From: Caballeronia megalochromosomata
GTDB taxonomy: Bacteria > Pseudomonadota > Gammaproteobacteria > Burkholderiales > Burkholderiaceae
Length of the DNA stretch: 64,000 nt
NCBI GenBank assembly: GCA_001580565.1
Contig: LRBF01000229.1
Span: 62,001-126,000 of the forward strand
Direction of reading: 5' to 3'
Shown: positions 31,611 through 41,014 of the stretch, piece after piece
Numbering within the stretch: position 1 is the first letter of the stretch
Layout of the letters: every line of letters starts with the position of its first letter
The notes under the pieces: generated by a model
The model's database searches: none
Seen by the model: only the letters and a program-made list of their open reading frames with translations
What the model was told of the DNA's origin: nothing
Position numbers and translations under genes: made by a program

Positions 31611-32729
31611 GTGAAGCTCCTGCACTCACCCGCGTCGGTCGTGGCGCGCGCGGCATTCGTTCCGATCGTCTGTGTGGCGCTCGTCGCCTGCAAGCGGCAT
31701 GAAGCGCCCGCTCCCGCGCCGCGCCCGGTCGTCGCCGTCGCGGCGCAAGCCGATGGCCACGCGAACTCATCCAGCCTGCCCGGCCAGATCCAGTCGCGCT
31801 ATTCGACGCCGCTTTCCTTTCGCATCAACGGCAAGATTCTCGAGCGGCGCGCGCGCCTCGGCGACAGTGTGAAGGCAGGGCAAATCGTCGCCCGGCTCGA
31901 TCCCGCCGACGCCGAGAAGAACAACGCAAGCGCCCGCGCGCAGCTCGACGCCGCCGAGCATCAGCTTGTCTATGCGAAGCAGCAGCTCGACCGCGACCGC
32001 GCACAAGCCGCGGAAAATCTCATCGCGCCGGCGCAGCTCGAACAGACGCAGAACGCCTACGCGTCCGCGCTCGCGCAACGCAATCAGGCGCAGCAGCAGG
32101 CGGGACTCTCCGCCGATCAACTGCGCTACGCGACACTCACGGCCGATCACGCGGGCGTCATCACCGCCGAACAGGCCGACACCGGCCAGAACGTTACGTC
32201 CGGCCAGGCTGTCTACACGCTCGCCTGGAGCGGCGATATCGACGTGATCTGCGACGTGCCCGAAGCCGCGCTCGGCGCGTTCGCCGTGGGCCGTGAAGCG
32301 AGCGTGAAACTCGCGGCTCTGCCGGGGCGGACCTTCAAGGCGCGCGTGCGCGAGCTCTCGCCCGCCGCCGACACGCAAAGCCGCACCTGGCGCGCGAAGC
32401 TCACGCTCGAAGCGCCGACGCCGGACGTGCGCCTCGGCATGACGGCGGATATCGCGTTCGCCGCGTCGAATGGCACGAAGGGCGCGTTCACCATTCCATC
32501 GACGGCGCTGTTCCACGACAACGGGCAGCCCGCCGTGTGGGTCGTGAAGCAGGGCGACGCGCTCGAACTGAGGCGCGTCGAAGTCGTGCGCTATGGCGAG
32601 CGCACGGTGACGCTCGCGGGCGGCATCGAACCGGGCGAGCGCATCGTGTGGCAAGGCGTGCATACGGTGTCCGCGGGCGAGAAAGTGCGCGTCGTCGCGC
32701 CGCTGCATCCGGAGGACTTCGCGTCATGA
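31611..32729 (+). CDS. RND efflux periplasmic adaptor (lipoprotein)
   Basis: 372 residues from GTG 31611 with GAGG upstream; the frame is open to 31548 but the lipoprotein signal only fits the GTG start. The lipobox is LVAC, after which the protein is membrane-anchored in the periplasm. Two lipoyl half-domains flank a coiled-coil hairpin (about 105-155), followed by a beta-barrel domain, the HlyD/AcrA layout. It bridges the pump and the outer-membrane channel. It overlaps the pump gene by ATGA. Confidence 0.9.
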   Translation: MKLLHSPASVVARAAFVPIVCVALVACKRHEAPAPAPRPVVAVAAQADGHANSSSLPGQIQSRYSTPLSFRINGKILERRARLGDSVKAGQIVARLDPADAEKNNASARAQLDAAEHQLVYAKQQLDRDRAQAAENLIAPAQLEQTQNAYASALAQRNQAQQQAGLSADQLRYATLTADHAGVITAEQADTGQNVTSGQAVYTLAWSGDIDVICDVPEAALGAFAVGREASVKLAALPGRTFKARVRELSPAADTQSRTWRAKLTLEAPTPDVRLGMTADIAFAASNGTKGAFTIPSTALFHDNGQPAVWVVKQGDALELRRVEVVRYGERTVTLAGGIEPGERIVWQGVHTVSAGEKVRVVAPLHPEDFAS

Positions 32730-35700
32730 GTGACACGCGCGAAGACGAGAACGCGCATCGTCACGAAGAAGGCCGCTTCAATCTCTCGGCCTGGGCGCTG
32801 CGGCATCGCGCACTCGTCGTGTTTCTCATCGCGATGGCGACGATCTTCGGCATCCTCTCGTACACGCGGCTCGCGCAATCCGAAGATCCGCCCTTCACGT
32901 TCCGCGTGATGGTCATTCGCACTTTCTGGCCGGGCGCGACCGCGCGTCAGGTGCAGGAGGAAGTGACCGACCGCATCGCGCGCAAGCTCCAGGAAACGCC
33001 GTACACGGACTTCATGCGCAGCTATTCGCGCCCCGGTGAATCGCTCATCTTCTTTCAGATGAAGGACTCGGCGCCTGCGAAGGACGTGCCCGAGGAGTGG
33101 TATCAGATCCGCAAGAAAGTGGGCGATATCGCCGCGACCTTGCCGCCCGGCGTGCAGGGCCCGTTCTTCAACGACGAATTCGGCGACGTCTACACGAACA
33201 TCTACGCGCTCGAAGGCGACGGCTTCTCGCCCGCGCAACTGCACGATTACGCCGATGCATTGCGCACGGTTCTGCTGCGCGTGCCGGGCGTCGCGAAGGT
33301 CGATTACTTCGGCGATCAGGAAGAGCGCATCTATGTCGAGATTCCCAATACCACGCTCACGCGCCTGAACATCTCGCCGCAGCAGATCGCGCAAGCCATC
33401 GACGGACAGAACGCCGTCTCGGCCGCGGGCGTCCTGACCACGCCGAACGATCGCGTGTTCGTGCGTCCGAGCGGTCAGTTCAGAAGCGTCGACGCGCTCG
33501 CCGATACGCTCGTCAACGTGAACGGCCGCTCATTCCGGCTCGGCGACATTGCGACGATCAAGCGCGGCTACATCGATCCACCCGCCACGCAGATGCGCTC
33601 GGCGGGCACGCCCGTGCTCGGCATCGGCGTCACGATGCAGCCGGGCGAGGACGTCGTGCGTCTCGGCAAGTCGCTCGACGAATCGATGCTCAAGTTGCGC
33701 GCGCAACTGCCGGCGGGACTGAAGCTCACCGAAGTCTCCAGCATGCCGCACGCGGTCTCGCATTCCGTCGATGACTTTCTCGAAGCGGTCGCCGAAGCGG
33801 TCTTCATCGTGCTGATCGTGAGTCTCGTGTCGCTCGGCGTGCGCACGGGCATGGTGGTCGTGATCTCGATTCCGATCGTGCTCGCCGTCACCGCGCTCTT
33901 CATGTATCTGTTCGATATCGGCCTGCACAAGGTCTCGCTCGGTACGCTGATTCTTGCGCTGGGTCTGCTCGTCGATGACGCGATCATCGCCGTCGAGATG
34001 ATGGCCGTGAAGCTCGAACAAGGCTGGAGCCGCGCGCGCGCCGCAGCATTCGCCTACACGAGCACCGCGTTTCCCATGCTCACCGGCACGCTCGTCACCG
34101 TTGCGGGCTTTTTGCCGATCGCGCTCGCGAAATCCAGCACCGGCGAATACACGCGCTCGATCTTCGAAGTCTCGGCGATCGCGCTGATCGCGTCGTGGCT
34201 CGCGGCGGTCGTGCTGATTCCGTTGCTCGGCTACAGGCTCCTGCCCGAACGCAAGAAGGAAGCGCATCTGCCCGACGATCACGAGCACGATATCTACGAC
34301 ACGAAGTTCTACGGACGCCTGCGCCGCTGGGTCGGCTGGTGCGTGAAGCGGCGCTTCGTCGTGCTCGCGATCACGGTCGTGCTGTTCGTCATCGCGATGG
34401 CCGGTTTTACGCTCGTGCCGCAGCAGTTCTTCCCGAGTTCGGACCGCCCCGAACTGCTGATCGACGTCCGATTGCAGGAAGGCGCGTCGTTTGAAGCAAG
34501 CCTGCGCGAAGCGAAGCGGCTCGAAGAAGCGCTGAAGGGCCGCGAGGAAATCGATCATGTGGTGAGCTTCGTCGGCACCGGCGCGCCGCGTTTCTATCTG
34601 CCGCTCGATCAGCAATTGCCGACGCCGAACTTCACGCAGTTCGTCGTCACGGCGAAGTCGGTCGAAGCGCGCGAGGCGCTCGCACGCTGGCTCGATCCGA
34701 TGTTGCGCGAGCGCTTCCCCGCCGTGCGCACGCGTCTTTCGCGGCTGGAAAACGGTCCGCCCGTGGGTTATCCGGTGCAGTTCCGCGTGAGCGGCGATGA
34801 TATCGGCACGGTGCGTCATATCGCCGAGCAGGTCTCCGCCGACATGCGCGCCGATTCGCGCACGACCAACGTGCAGTTCGACTGGGACGAACCTTCGGAG
34901 CGATCGGTGCGCTTCGAGATCGATCAGCAGAAGGCGCGCGATGCGGGCGTCTCGTCGCAGGACGTGGCGAGCTTTCTCGCGATGACGCTGACCGGCACCA
35001 CGGTTACGCAGTATCGCGAGCGCGACAAGCTGATCAGCGTCGATTTGCGCGCGCCGCGTGCCGAGCGCGTCGATCCTGCGCGGCTCGCCACGCTCGCGAT
35101 GCCGACGCCGCACGGACCGGTTCCGCTTGGCGCGCTGGGACGCGTGGTCGATACGCTCGAATACGGCGTGATCTGGGAGCGCGACCGTCAGCCGACCATC
35201 ACCGTGCAATCCGACGTGAAGGGCGACGCGCAAGGCATCGACGTGACGCAGGCCATCGACAAGAAGCTCGACGAGATTCGCCGTGCGCTGCCGGTGGGTT
35301 ATCGCATCGAAGTGGGCGGACCGGTCGAGGAAAGCGGCAAGGGTCAGGCATCGATCAACGCGCAGATTCCGGTGATGGTGATCGTCGTGCTCACACTTTT
35401 GATGATCCAGTTGCAGAGCTTCTCGCGCGTGATGATGGTCGTGCTCACCGCGCCGCTCGGCCTGATCGGCGTGGTCGTGACGCTGCTCGCGTTCGGCAAG
35501 CCGTTCGGCTTCGTCGCGATGCTCGGCGTGATCGCGATGTTCGGCATCATCATGCGCAACTCGGTGATTCTCGTCGATCAGATCGAGCAGGACATCGCCT
35601 CCGGGCACAAGCGTTTCGATGCGATCATCGGCGCGACCGTGCGGCGTTTCCGGCCGATCACGCTGACTGCCGCCGCCGCCGTGCTCGCGCTGATTCCGCT

Positions 35701-35848
35701 TCTGCGCAGCAACTTCTTCGGCCCGATGGCGACCGCGCTGATGGGCGGCATCACGAGCGCGACCGTGCTCACCCTCTTCTTTCTGCCCGCGCTCTATGCC
35801 GCGTGGTTTCGCGTGAAGCTCGACGAACGCGAAGGAGCATCGTCATGA
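32726..35848 (+). CDS. RND multidrug efflux inner-membrane pump
   Basis: 1040 residues. The N-terminal helix and FRVMVIRTFWPGATARQVQEEVTD start a typical RND permease; two porter domains flank the helices with GLLVDDAIIAVEMM carrying the proton-relay Asp pair (helix 4) and a matching second half around GIIMRNSVILVDQIEQD. It exports lipophilic drugs or solvents by proton antiport as a trimer. Length fits the family (about 1040). The substrate is not predictable; it resembles the VexF/MexF-like and other HAE1-type branches only in outline. Confidence 0.92.
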   Translation: MSDTREDENAHRHEEGRFNLSAWALRHRALVVFLIAMATIFGILSYTRLAQSEDPPFTFRVMVIRTFWPGATARQVQEEVTDRIARKLQETPYTDFMRSYSRPGESLIFFQMKDSAPAKDVPEEWYQIRKKVGDIAATLPPGVQGPFFNDEFGDVYTNIYALEGDGFSPAQLHDYADALRTVLLRVPGVAKVDYFGDQEERIYVEIPNTTLTRLNISPQQIAQAIDGQNAVSAAGVLTTPNDRVFVRPSGQFRSVDALADTLVNVNGRSFRLGDIATIKRGYIDPPATQMRSAGTPVLGIGVTMQPGEDVVRLGKSLDESMLKLRAQLPAGLKLTEVSSMPHAVSHSVDDFLEAVAEAVFIVLIVSLVSLGVRTGMVVVISIPIVLAVTALFMYLFDIGLHKVSLGTLILALGLLVDDAIIAVEMMAVKLEQGWSRARAAAFAYTSTAFPMLTGTLVTVAGFLPIALAKSSTGEYTRSIFEVSAIALIASWLAAVVLIPLLGYRLLPERKKEAHLPDDHEHDIYDTKFYGRLRRWVGWCVKRRFVVLAITVVLFVIAMAGFTLVPQQFFPSSDRPELLIDVRLQEGASFEASLREAKRLEEALKGREEIDHVVSFVGTGAPRFYLPLDQQLPTPNFTQFVVTAKSVEAREALARWLDPMLRERFPAVRTRLSRLENGPPVGYPVQFRVSGDDIGTVRHIAEQVSADMRADSRTTNVQFDWDEPSERSVRFEIDQQKARDAGVSSQDVASFLAMTLTGTTVTQYRERDKLISVDLRAPRAERVDPARLATLAMPTPHGPVPLGALGRVVDTLEYGVIWERDRQPTITVQSDVKGDAQGIDVTQAIDKKLDEIRRALPVGYRIEVGGPVEESGKGQASINAQIPVMVIVVLTLLMIQLQSFSRVMMVVLTAPLGLIGVVVTLLAFGKPFGFVAMLGVIAMFGIIMRNSVILVDQIEQDIASGHKRFDAIIGATVRRFRPITLTAAAAVLALIPLLRSNFFGPMATALMGGITSATVLTLFFLPALYAAWFRVKLDEREGASS

Positions 35849-37311
35849 ATCGCCGGCTCTTGATGACTGCGGCGTGCCTCGCGCTCGGCGCATGCGCGTT
35901 CGGCCCCGATGGCAAGCCGCCCGCGATGCCGCAGCCCGCGCACTACGGCGCACAGCCGCAGTCGGACGCGAGCGTCACGGCCGAAGGCGCGTCGCAGCGC
36001 TTCGTCACGGGCGCCGCGCCCGTGCCCGAATGGTGGAAGCTGTATCGCTCGGATGCGTTGAATGCGCTCGTCGATGAAGGTCTGCGCGCGAGCCCGAATC
36101 TCGCGGCGGCGGACAAGAGCCTCGTCGCCGCGCGTGAGCAGTTGCGCGCGCAAGTGGGTTCGTCGCTGTTCCCGCAGATCGACGCGGGCGGCCAGGCGAC
36201 CCGGCAACGCGGCTTCGGCATTCCCCAGGGCGGCCCGCCGACCGTGCTCTACAACCTTTTCGTCGGCCAGATTCAGGCGCAATACACGTTCGATCTCTTC
36301 GGCGCCGCGCGCTTCGCGAATGCAGCGCTCGCCGCGCAGGTCGATCAACAGGCGTTTCAGCTCGATGCCGCGCGTCGCGCGCTCGCGGCGAACATCGTGA
36401 CGGGCGCGATCGGCGCGGCGGCTTTGCATGCGCAGATCGACGTGACCGAACGCCTCGTCGCGCTCGCCAACGACGATGCACACGATGCCGAACGCCGCTA
36501 TGCGCTCGGCTCCGCATCGCGCGCAGACATGCTCGGCGCGCAGCAGAACGCGGCCTCGCTCGCATCGCAATTGCCGGGCTTGCGCGCGCAATGGCTCGCG
36601 ACGCGTCATGCGCTCGCGGTGCTGCTCGGACGCACGCCGGATCGGGCGCCCGACGACCTCGATCTCGCGAGTCTCACGGTGCCACCGGATGTGCCGGTCG
36701 TTCTGCCATCCGAACTGCTGCAAACGCGTCCCGACATCGAGGCCGCCGATTCCGCGTTGAAAGCCGCCGCGGCGCAAGTCGGCGTGGCGACGGCGCAGTT
36801 GTTCCCGAGTCTTTCGATATCCGCTTCGATGGGCAAAGGCGGCTTCGACTGGCCGACGGCGCTTTCGGGCGCAGGCGCGTTGTGGAGCGTGGGCGCATCG
36901 CTGTCGCAGCCGCTCTTTCATGGCGGTGCGCTGCTCGCGCAACGCCGCGCGGCCATCGCCACCTATGACGCCGCCGTCGCCCAGTACAAGCAGACCGTGC
37001 TGTCGGCGTTCCAGAACGTCGCAAACACGCTGGCGTCGCTCGAAACCGACAGCGAAGCGCTCGCCTTCGCCGACAGCGCAAGCAGCGCCGCACGCGATGC
37101 ATCGGCGGATGCGGCGGCACGCGTGCGTCTCGGCGCGATCCCGCCGCGCGCCGCGCGCGGCAGCGAGCAGCAGTACCTCAACGCGCGCCTTTCCACGATC
37201 CGCGCGAGCAGCGCGCGCATGAGCGACACCGCCGCGCTGTTTCAGGCGATGGGTTCGCCCGTTGCGCCGGGTTCGAGCGTCGCGCGAGCCGAAAACGAGA
37301 CGCACAAGTAG
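35845..37311 (+). CDS. RND outer-membrane factor (OprM/NodT-type lipoprotein)
   Basis: 488 residues, ATG overlapping the pump stop by 4 bp. The signal contains the lipobox LGAC (about 14-17), followed by the doubled helical-barrel repeat: FDLFGAARFANAALAAQ (first repeat) and LRTRPDIEAAD-type segment around LLQTRPDIEAADSAL (second repeat). It forms the trimeric tunnel that opens to the outside. With the two preceding genes it makes a complete tripartite pump. Confidence 0.9.
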   Translation: MNRRLLMTAACLALGACAFGPDGKPPAMPQPAHYGAQPQSDASVTAEGASQRFVTGAAPVPEWWKLYRSDALNALVDEGLRASPNLAAADKSLVAAREQLRAQVGSSLFPQIDAGGQATRQRGFGIPQGGPPTVLYNLFVGQIQAQYTFDLFGAARFANAALAAQVDQQAFQLDAARRALAANIVTGAIGAAALHAQIDVTERLVALANDDAHDAERRYALGSASRADMLGAQQNAASLASQLPGLRAQWLATRHALAVLLGRTPDRAPDDLDLASLTVPPDVPVVLPSELLQTRPDIEAADSALKAAAAQVGVATAQLFPSLSISASMGKGGFDWPTALSGAGALWSVGASLSQPLFHGGALLAQRRAAIATYDAAVAQYKQTVLSAFQNVANTLASLETDSEALAFADSASSAARDASADAAARVRLGAIPPRAARGSEQQYLNARLSTIRASSARMSDTAALFQAMGSPVAPGSSVARAENETHK

Positions 37312-37337
37312 CGTCACGACTATCCGCAACCCGAGTT

Positions 37338-37365
37338 ATTTCGATATTTGTTGAAATATCGAAAT
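37338..37365. promoter_or_regulatory. ArsR operator, perfect 12+4+12 palindrome
   Basis: ATTTCGATATTT-GTTG-AAATATCGAAAT lies 21 bp before the arsR start. It covers the -35 element of the predicted promoter, so ArsR binding would exclude polymerase until arsenite releases it. Confidence 0.75.
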
Positions 37366-37379
37366 TCATCGGCTATCGT
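37351..37379 (+). promoter_or_regulatory. ars promoter, start probably at or next to arsR ATG
   Basis: TTGAAA (37351-37356), a 17-bp spacer and TATCGT (37374-37379). The expected transcription start, about 7 bp later, falls at 37386-37387, the A of the arsR ATG, and no Shine-Dalgarno is visible, so the message could be leaderless. Confidence 0.5.
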
Positions 37380-37386
37380 TGCGGCC

Positions 37387-37713
37387 ATGGACTCGAACCT
37401 CGTCGTACGCGCGCTCGGTGCGCTCGCTCATGAATCGCGCCTCGCGATCTTCAGAACCCTGGTGGTCGCCGGCCCCGACGGCATGGCCGCTGGCGAGATC
37501 GCGCAGCAAGTCGGGCTCGCGCCGTCGAGCCTGTCGTTTCATCTCAAGGACCTCTCGCACGCCGGGCTCGTGAGCGCGCGGCAAGAAGGCCGCTTTGTCT
37601 ACTACTCGGCCGACTTCGAGGCCATGACCGGTCTCATCGGCTTCCTGACGGAAAATTGCTGCGCGGCGAGCGGCCCGTCTGATTGTTGCGCCGGCGCGCG
37701 ACCCGTCGAGTAA
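37387..37713 (+). CDS. arsR: ArsR-family arsenite-responsive repressor
   Basis: 108 residues. The winged helix is GEIAQQVGLAPSSLSFHLKDLSHAGLVSARQEGRFVYYSAD. The usual alpha-3 CVC arsenite site is absent; instead Cys pairs occur at the C-terminus (ENCCAASGPSDCC), as in ArsR variants with C-terminal As(III) sites. It controls acr3 and arsH, which follow with a 4-bp gap. The promoter and operator immediately upstream are well defined. Confidence 0.9.
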   Translation: MDSNLVVRALGALAHESRLAIFRTLVVAGPDGMAAGEIAQQVGLAPSSLSFHLKDLSHAGLVSARQEGRFVYYSADFEAMTGLIGFLTENCCAASGPSDCCAGARPVE

Positions 37714-37717
37714 GCCG

Positions 37718-38779
37718 ATGAGCACGACGCACGCCACGCGCAATGAGGCCGCGAAGGCCATCGGTTTCTTCGAACGTTATCTGACGGTCTGGGTGCTGCT
37801 GTGCATCGTGACCGGCATCGGTCTGGGACACGTTCTTGCCGGGTTCTTTCATGTGATCGGCAGCATGGAGATCGCGCAGGTCAACCTGCCCGTGGGCGTG
37901 CTGATCTGGCTGATGATCATTCCGATGCTGGTCAGGATCGATTTCTCCGCACTCGCGCAGGTCGGTCGTCACTGGCGCGGGATCGGCGTGACCTTGCTGG
38001 TGAACTGGCTCGTCAAACCCTTTTCGATGGCCCTGCTCGGCTGGATTTTCGTGCGCCACGCATTCGCCGGCTGGCTGCCTGCCGATCAGCTCGACAGCTA
38101 CATCGCGGGTCTGATTCTGCTCGCGGCCGCGCCCTGTACGGCGATGGTCTTCGTGTGGTCGCAACTGTGCAAGGGCGATCCGTACTTCACGCTCTCGCAA
38201 GTCGCGCTCAATGACGCGATCATGATTGTCGCGTTCGCTCCGCTGGTGGCGCTGCTGCTCGGACTATCCTCGATCACGGTGCCGTGGGACACGCTGCTCG
38301 TCTCGGTCGGCCTGTACATCATCATCCCTGTCATGCTTGCCCAATGGCTGCGCAGGCGGCTGATGGCTCGCGGCGAAGCCTTCTTCAGTCACACGCTCGC
38401 CCGCCTGGGTCCGTGGTCGATCGCCGCGCTGCTCACAACCCTCGTGCTGCTGTTCGGCTTTCAGGGCGAAGCGATCGTCCGACAACCGCTCGTCATTGCG
38501 ATGCTCGCGGTGCCGATCCTGATCCAGGTGTTCTTCAATTCGGGCCTTGCATACTTGCTGAATCGGCGTCTGGGCGTCGCGCACTGCGTCGCCGGTCCGT
38601 CGAGCCTGATCGGCGCGAGCAATTTCTTCGAGCTTGCCGTCGCCACCGCGATCAGCCTGTTCGGCTTTCATTCGGGTGCGGCGCTCGCGACGGTGGTCGG
38701 CGTGCTCATCGAAGTGCCGGTCATGCTGCTCGTGGTCGGCGTCGTCAACCGCTCGCAACACTGGTATGAAAACGCCTGA
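37718..38779 (+). CDS. acr3: arsenite efflux transporter Acr3
   Basis: 353 residues with about 10 transmembrane helices. The segment AAAPCTAMVFVWSQLCKGDPYFTLSQVALND contains the conserved Cys (PCTAMVFVWS) essential for As(OH)3 transport in Acr3 proteins. It exports arsenite from the cytoplasm. It starts 4 bp after arsR and is followed 15 bp later by arsH, forming one operon. Assignment to Acr3 rather than ArsB is clear from this motif and length. Confidence 0.92.
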   Translation: MSTTHATRNEAAKAIGFFERYLTVWVLLCIVTGIGLGHVLAGFFHVIGSMEIAQVNLPVGVLIWLMIIPMLVRIDFSALAQVGRHWRGIGVTLLVNWLVKPFSMALLGWIFVRHAFAGWLPADQLDSYIAGLILLAAAPCTAMVFVWSQLCKGDPYFTLSQVALNDAIMIVAFAPLVALLLGLSSITVPWDTLLVSVGLYIIIPVMLAQWLRRRLMARGEAFFSHTLARLGPWSIAALLTTLVLLFGFQGEAIVRQPLVIAMLAVPILIQVFFNSGLAYLLNRRLGVAHCVAGPSSLIGASNFFELAVATAISLFGFHSGAALATVVGVLIEVPVMLLVVGVVNRSQHWYENA

Positions 38780-38794
38780 CCGTTCGCCACGCCT

Positions 38795-39556
38795 ATGCTT
38801 CCGAATCTCCCCAATTTGCATGCCGAGCACATCGACATTCCCGACGGCGAAAAGCTCCAGCCGCGCCCGCCCCGCGCGCATGCACCGCGGATCCTGTTGT
38901 TATATGGCTCGTTGCGCCCGACTTCCTACAGCCGCTTTCTGACGCTGGAAGCCGAGCGGCTGTTGCAATTGTTCGGCGCCGAAACACGCGTGTTCGATCC
39001 TCACGGCTTGCCGATGGCCGACAGCGTGCCCGCCGATCATCCGAAGGTGGCCGAACTGCGCACGCTCTCGGCGTGGTCGGAGGGACAGGTATGGTGCAGC
39101 CCCGAGCGTCACGGCACGCTCTCGTCCGTGTTCAAGAACCAGATCGACTGGCTGCCGCTCGAATCCGCCGGCGTTCGGCCGACGCAGGGCCGCACGCTTG
39201 CCGTCATGCAGGTGTGCGGCGGGTCGCAGTCCTTCAACGCGGTGAATGCGCTTCGCGTGCTCGGCCGCTGGATGCGCATGGTGACGATCCCCAATCAGTC
39301 CTCCGTCGCCCGAGCGTGGCAGGAATTCGACGAAAACGGCCGGATGAAACCCTCTCCCTATTACGATCGGGTCGTCGACGTGATGGAGGAACTCGTCAAA
39401 TTCACGCTGCTCGTGCGCGATCGGTCCGACTACCTCACGAGCCGCTATAGCGAACGCAGGGAAGCACGGCCGGGCGAGGCGAGTACGCTTGCCGCAGCCG
39501 CCATGAATCACGAAGCAATCGCCGATGCAGGCGCTGAAGAGAGCGAAACGCCGTGA
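38795..39556 (+). CDS. arsH: ArsH NADPH-dependent FMN protein
   Basis: 253 residues. It carries [24 protein letters not shown], the flavodoxin-like FMN-binding loop, and the [21 protein letters not shown] segment conserved in ArsH. The enzyme oxidises trivalent organoarsenicals (and shows H2O2-forming quinone reductase activity), protecting against methylarsenite. It is the last gene of the ars operon, which lacks an arsenate reductase (arsC) nearby. Confidence 0.92.
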   Translation: MLPNLPNLHAEHIDIPDGEKLQPRPPRAHAPRILLLYGSLRPTSYSRFLTLEAERLLQLFGAETRVFDPHGLPMADSVPADHPKVAELRTLSAWSEGQVWCSPERHGTLSSVFKNQIDWLPLESAGVRPTQGRTLAVMQVCGGSQSFNAVNALRVLGRWMRMVTIPNQSSVARAWQEFDENGRMKPSPYYDRVVDVMEELVKFTLLVRDRSDYLTSRYSERREARPGEASTLAAAAMNHEAIADAGAEESETP

Positions 39557-39576
39557 TCGCTCACATGTTCACGCGC

Positions 39577-40872
39577 TCAATCTGAAAGTCCCCGCAGCGC
39601 TTGCTCAGGCGCGGCCGATGGTTCCTTGCCGCGCGCCTGCGCGAGCGCGCGGTACGCGAGCGTCGCGCCGGTCATGGCAAGCGCCGTCGGAATCAGGAAG
39701 TCGTGACTGAAGCGCGTGAACTCGATCATCAGCACGAGCGCGGTCAGCGGCATCTGCATCTGCGCGCCGAGGAACGCCGCCGCGCCGACGACCGCGAATG
39801 CGCCGGACGGCGTGCCTGGCCAGAAGCCGTTCCACACACCGCCGAGCACCACGGCGAGCAATGCGCCGTTGGCCAGACCCGGCGTGAGCAACCCGCCTTG
39901 CGCGCCCGCGCGCAGCGAGCTCACTTCGATCGTCACCTTCAGGACCAGCAGCACGGCAGCGAGCGCGATGCTCAGGGAATCGTCGAACGAAAGTCCGGCG
40001 GGACCCTTGCCGTTGCCCGCGAGCTGCGGGAAATAGATGACCAATACGCCGATCATCGCGAAGTTCAGGATCGACAGTAGCGGCAGCGCGTAGCCGCGCG
40101 CCGCGTTCTTGCGCGCGGCGGTCGTGAGCTTCACGAAGAGCCGCGCGGCGGCGCCGAATATCGGCCCCATGACGAGCGCCCACACGATAAGCTGCGGATT
40201 GAGCGCGAAGGCAGGCAGACGATACTGCTGCGCATCGCCCAGCCCGATCCACGCGACGCTCGCGCCGATCGCCGACGTGGCGAAGGCCGCCGCGACGATC
40301 GATCCGTCGAACGTGCCGAGCAGCACTTCGAGCACAAAGACCGCGCCGCCGAGCGGCACGTTGTAGACGGCGGCGAGACCGGCGCCCGCCCCGCACGCGA
40401 CCATGATGCGCGATTGCGCGGGCGTGAGTCCCGCGTAGTGCGCGAGCCAGCACGCCCACAACGAGCCGATCTCGCGCGGCGCGACTTCGCGCCCGAGCGG
40501 CGAGCCCATCGCCACGGTGACGATCTGCAGCAGCGCATGCGCGATCGTGCTGCCGGGCGGCATGCGCGGATCGTCGCCATCTACGGCTTCGCGCACGCTC
40601 ACGAGCGGTTTGCCGAAGCGATGCACGCACCACCAGCCGACGCCCGCGATCACCCCGCACAGCGCCAGCACGATGAAGCGCCGTAACGGCGGTGTGGCCG
40701 AGATGCCGCTCAGGAAGCTTTCTCCGCCGGTCAGCGCGTCGAGGTCGTAGCCGAACGCGACGTGCTGAATCGCGTGCAGCAGGAGCGCCAGCGACATGCC
40801 GCCGAGCCCCGCGCCCAGGCCGACGAGCGCGGTGACGACGATCAGCTTCGCGGTTGGTGTCGATGTCGGCAT
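39577..40872 (-). CDS. ClC-family chloride channel/antiporter
   Basis: 431 residues from ATG 40872 (AGGTGA upstream; a GTG 9 bases earlier is possible). About 11-12 hydrophobic helices are present; the anion-binding part is seen as MGSPLGREVAPREIG (variant of GREGP), VLGGVWNGFWPG and a conserved GFAVVGAAA stretch. The filter differs from E. coli ClcA, placing it in the ClcB-like/other branch; whether it is a channel or H+/Cl- exchanger is unclear. It is convergent with arsH, 20 bp apart. Confidence 0.85.
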   Translation of the reverse strand: MPTSTPTAKLIVVTALVGLGAGLGGMSLALLLHAIQHVAFGYDLDALTGGESFLSGISATPPLRRFIVLALCGVIAGVGWWCVHRFGKPLVSVREAVDGDDPRMPPGSTIAHALLQIVTVAMGSPLGREVAPREIGSLWACWLAHYAGLTPAQSRIMVACGAGAGLAAVYNVPLGGAVFVLEVLLGTFDGSIVAAAFATSAIGASVAWIGLGDAQQYRLPAFALNPQLIVWALVMGPIFGAAARLFVKLTTAARKNAARGYALPLLSILNFAMIGVLVIYFPQLAGNGKGPAGLSFDDSLSIALAAVLLVLKVTIEVSSLRAGAQGGLLTPGLANGALLAVVLGGVWNGFWPGTPSGAFAVVGAAAFLGAQMQMPLTALVLMIEFTRFSHDFLIPTALAMTGATLAYRALAQARGKEPSAAPEQALRGLSD

Positions 40873-41014
40873 CGCGCTCACCTTGAAGGAAAGGCACGGC
40901 GTAGCGCGGCTGGGTCGCGCGCGCTATCGCAGGATGCATCGAATTATAGATACGCACGGGCTCGTTTCGATGCCGGAATTTCGCGCGATGACCCACCCAC
41001 TCGCCGCCCGCGCG

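Noticed and set aside
33530-35608. 692-residue open frame on the minus strand
   Set aside because: Antisense shadow of the RND pump, with the His/Arg/Asp-rich composition typical of reversed GC-rich codons.
35794-37329. 511-residue open frame on the minus strand
   Set aside because: Antisense to the outer-membrane efflux factor gene; no ribosome site or domain.
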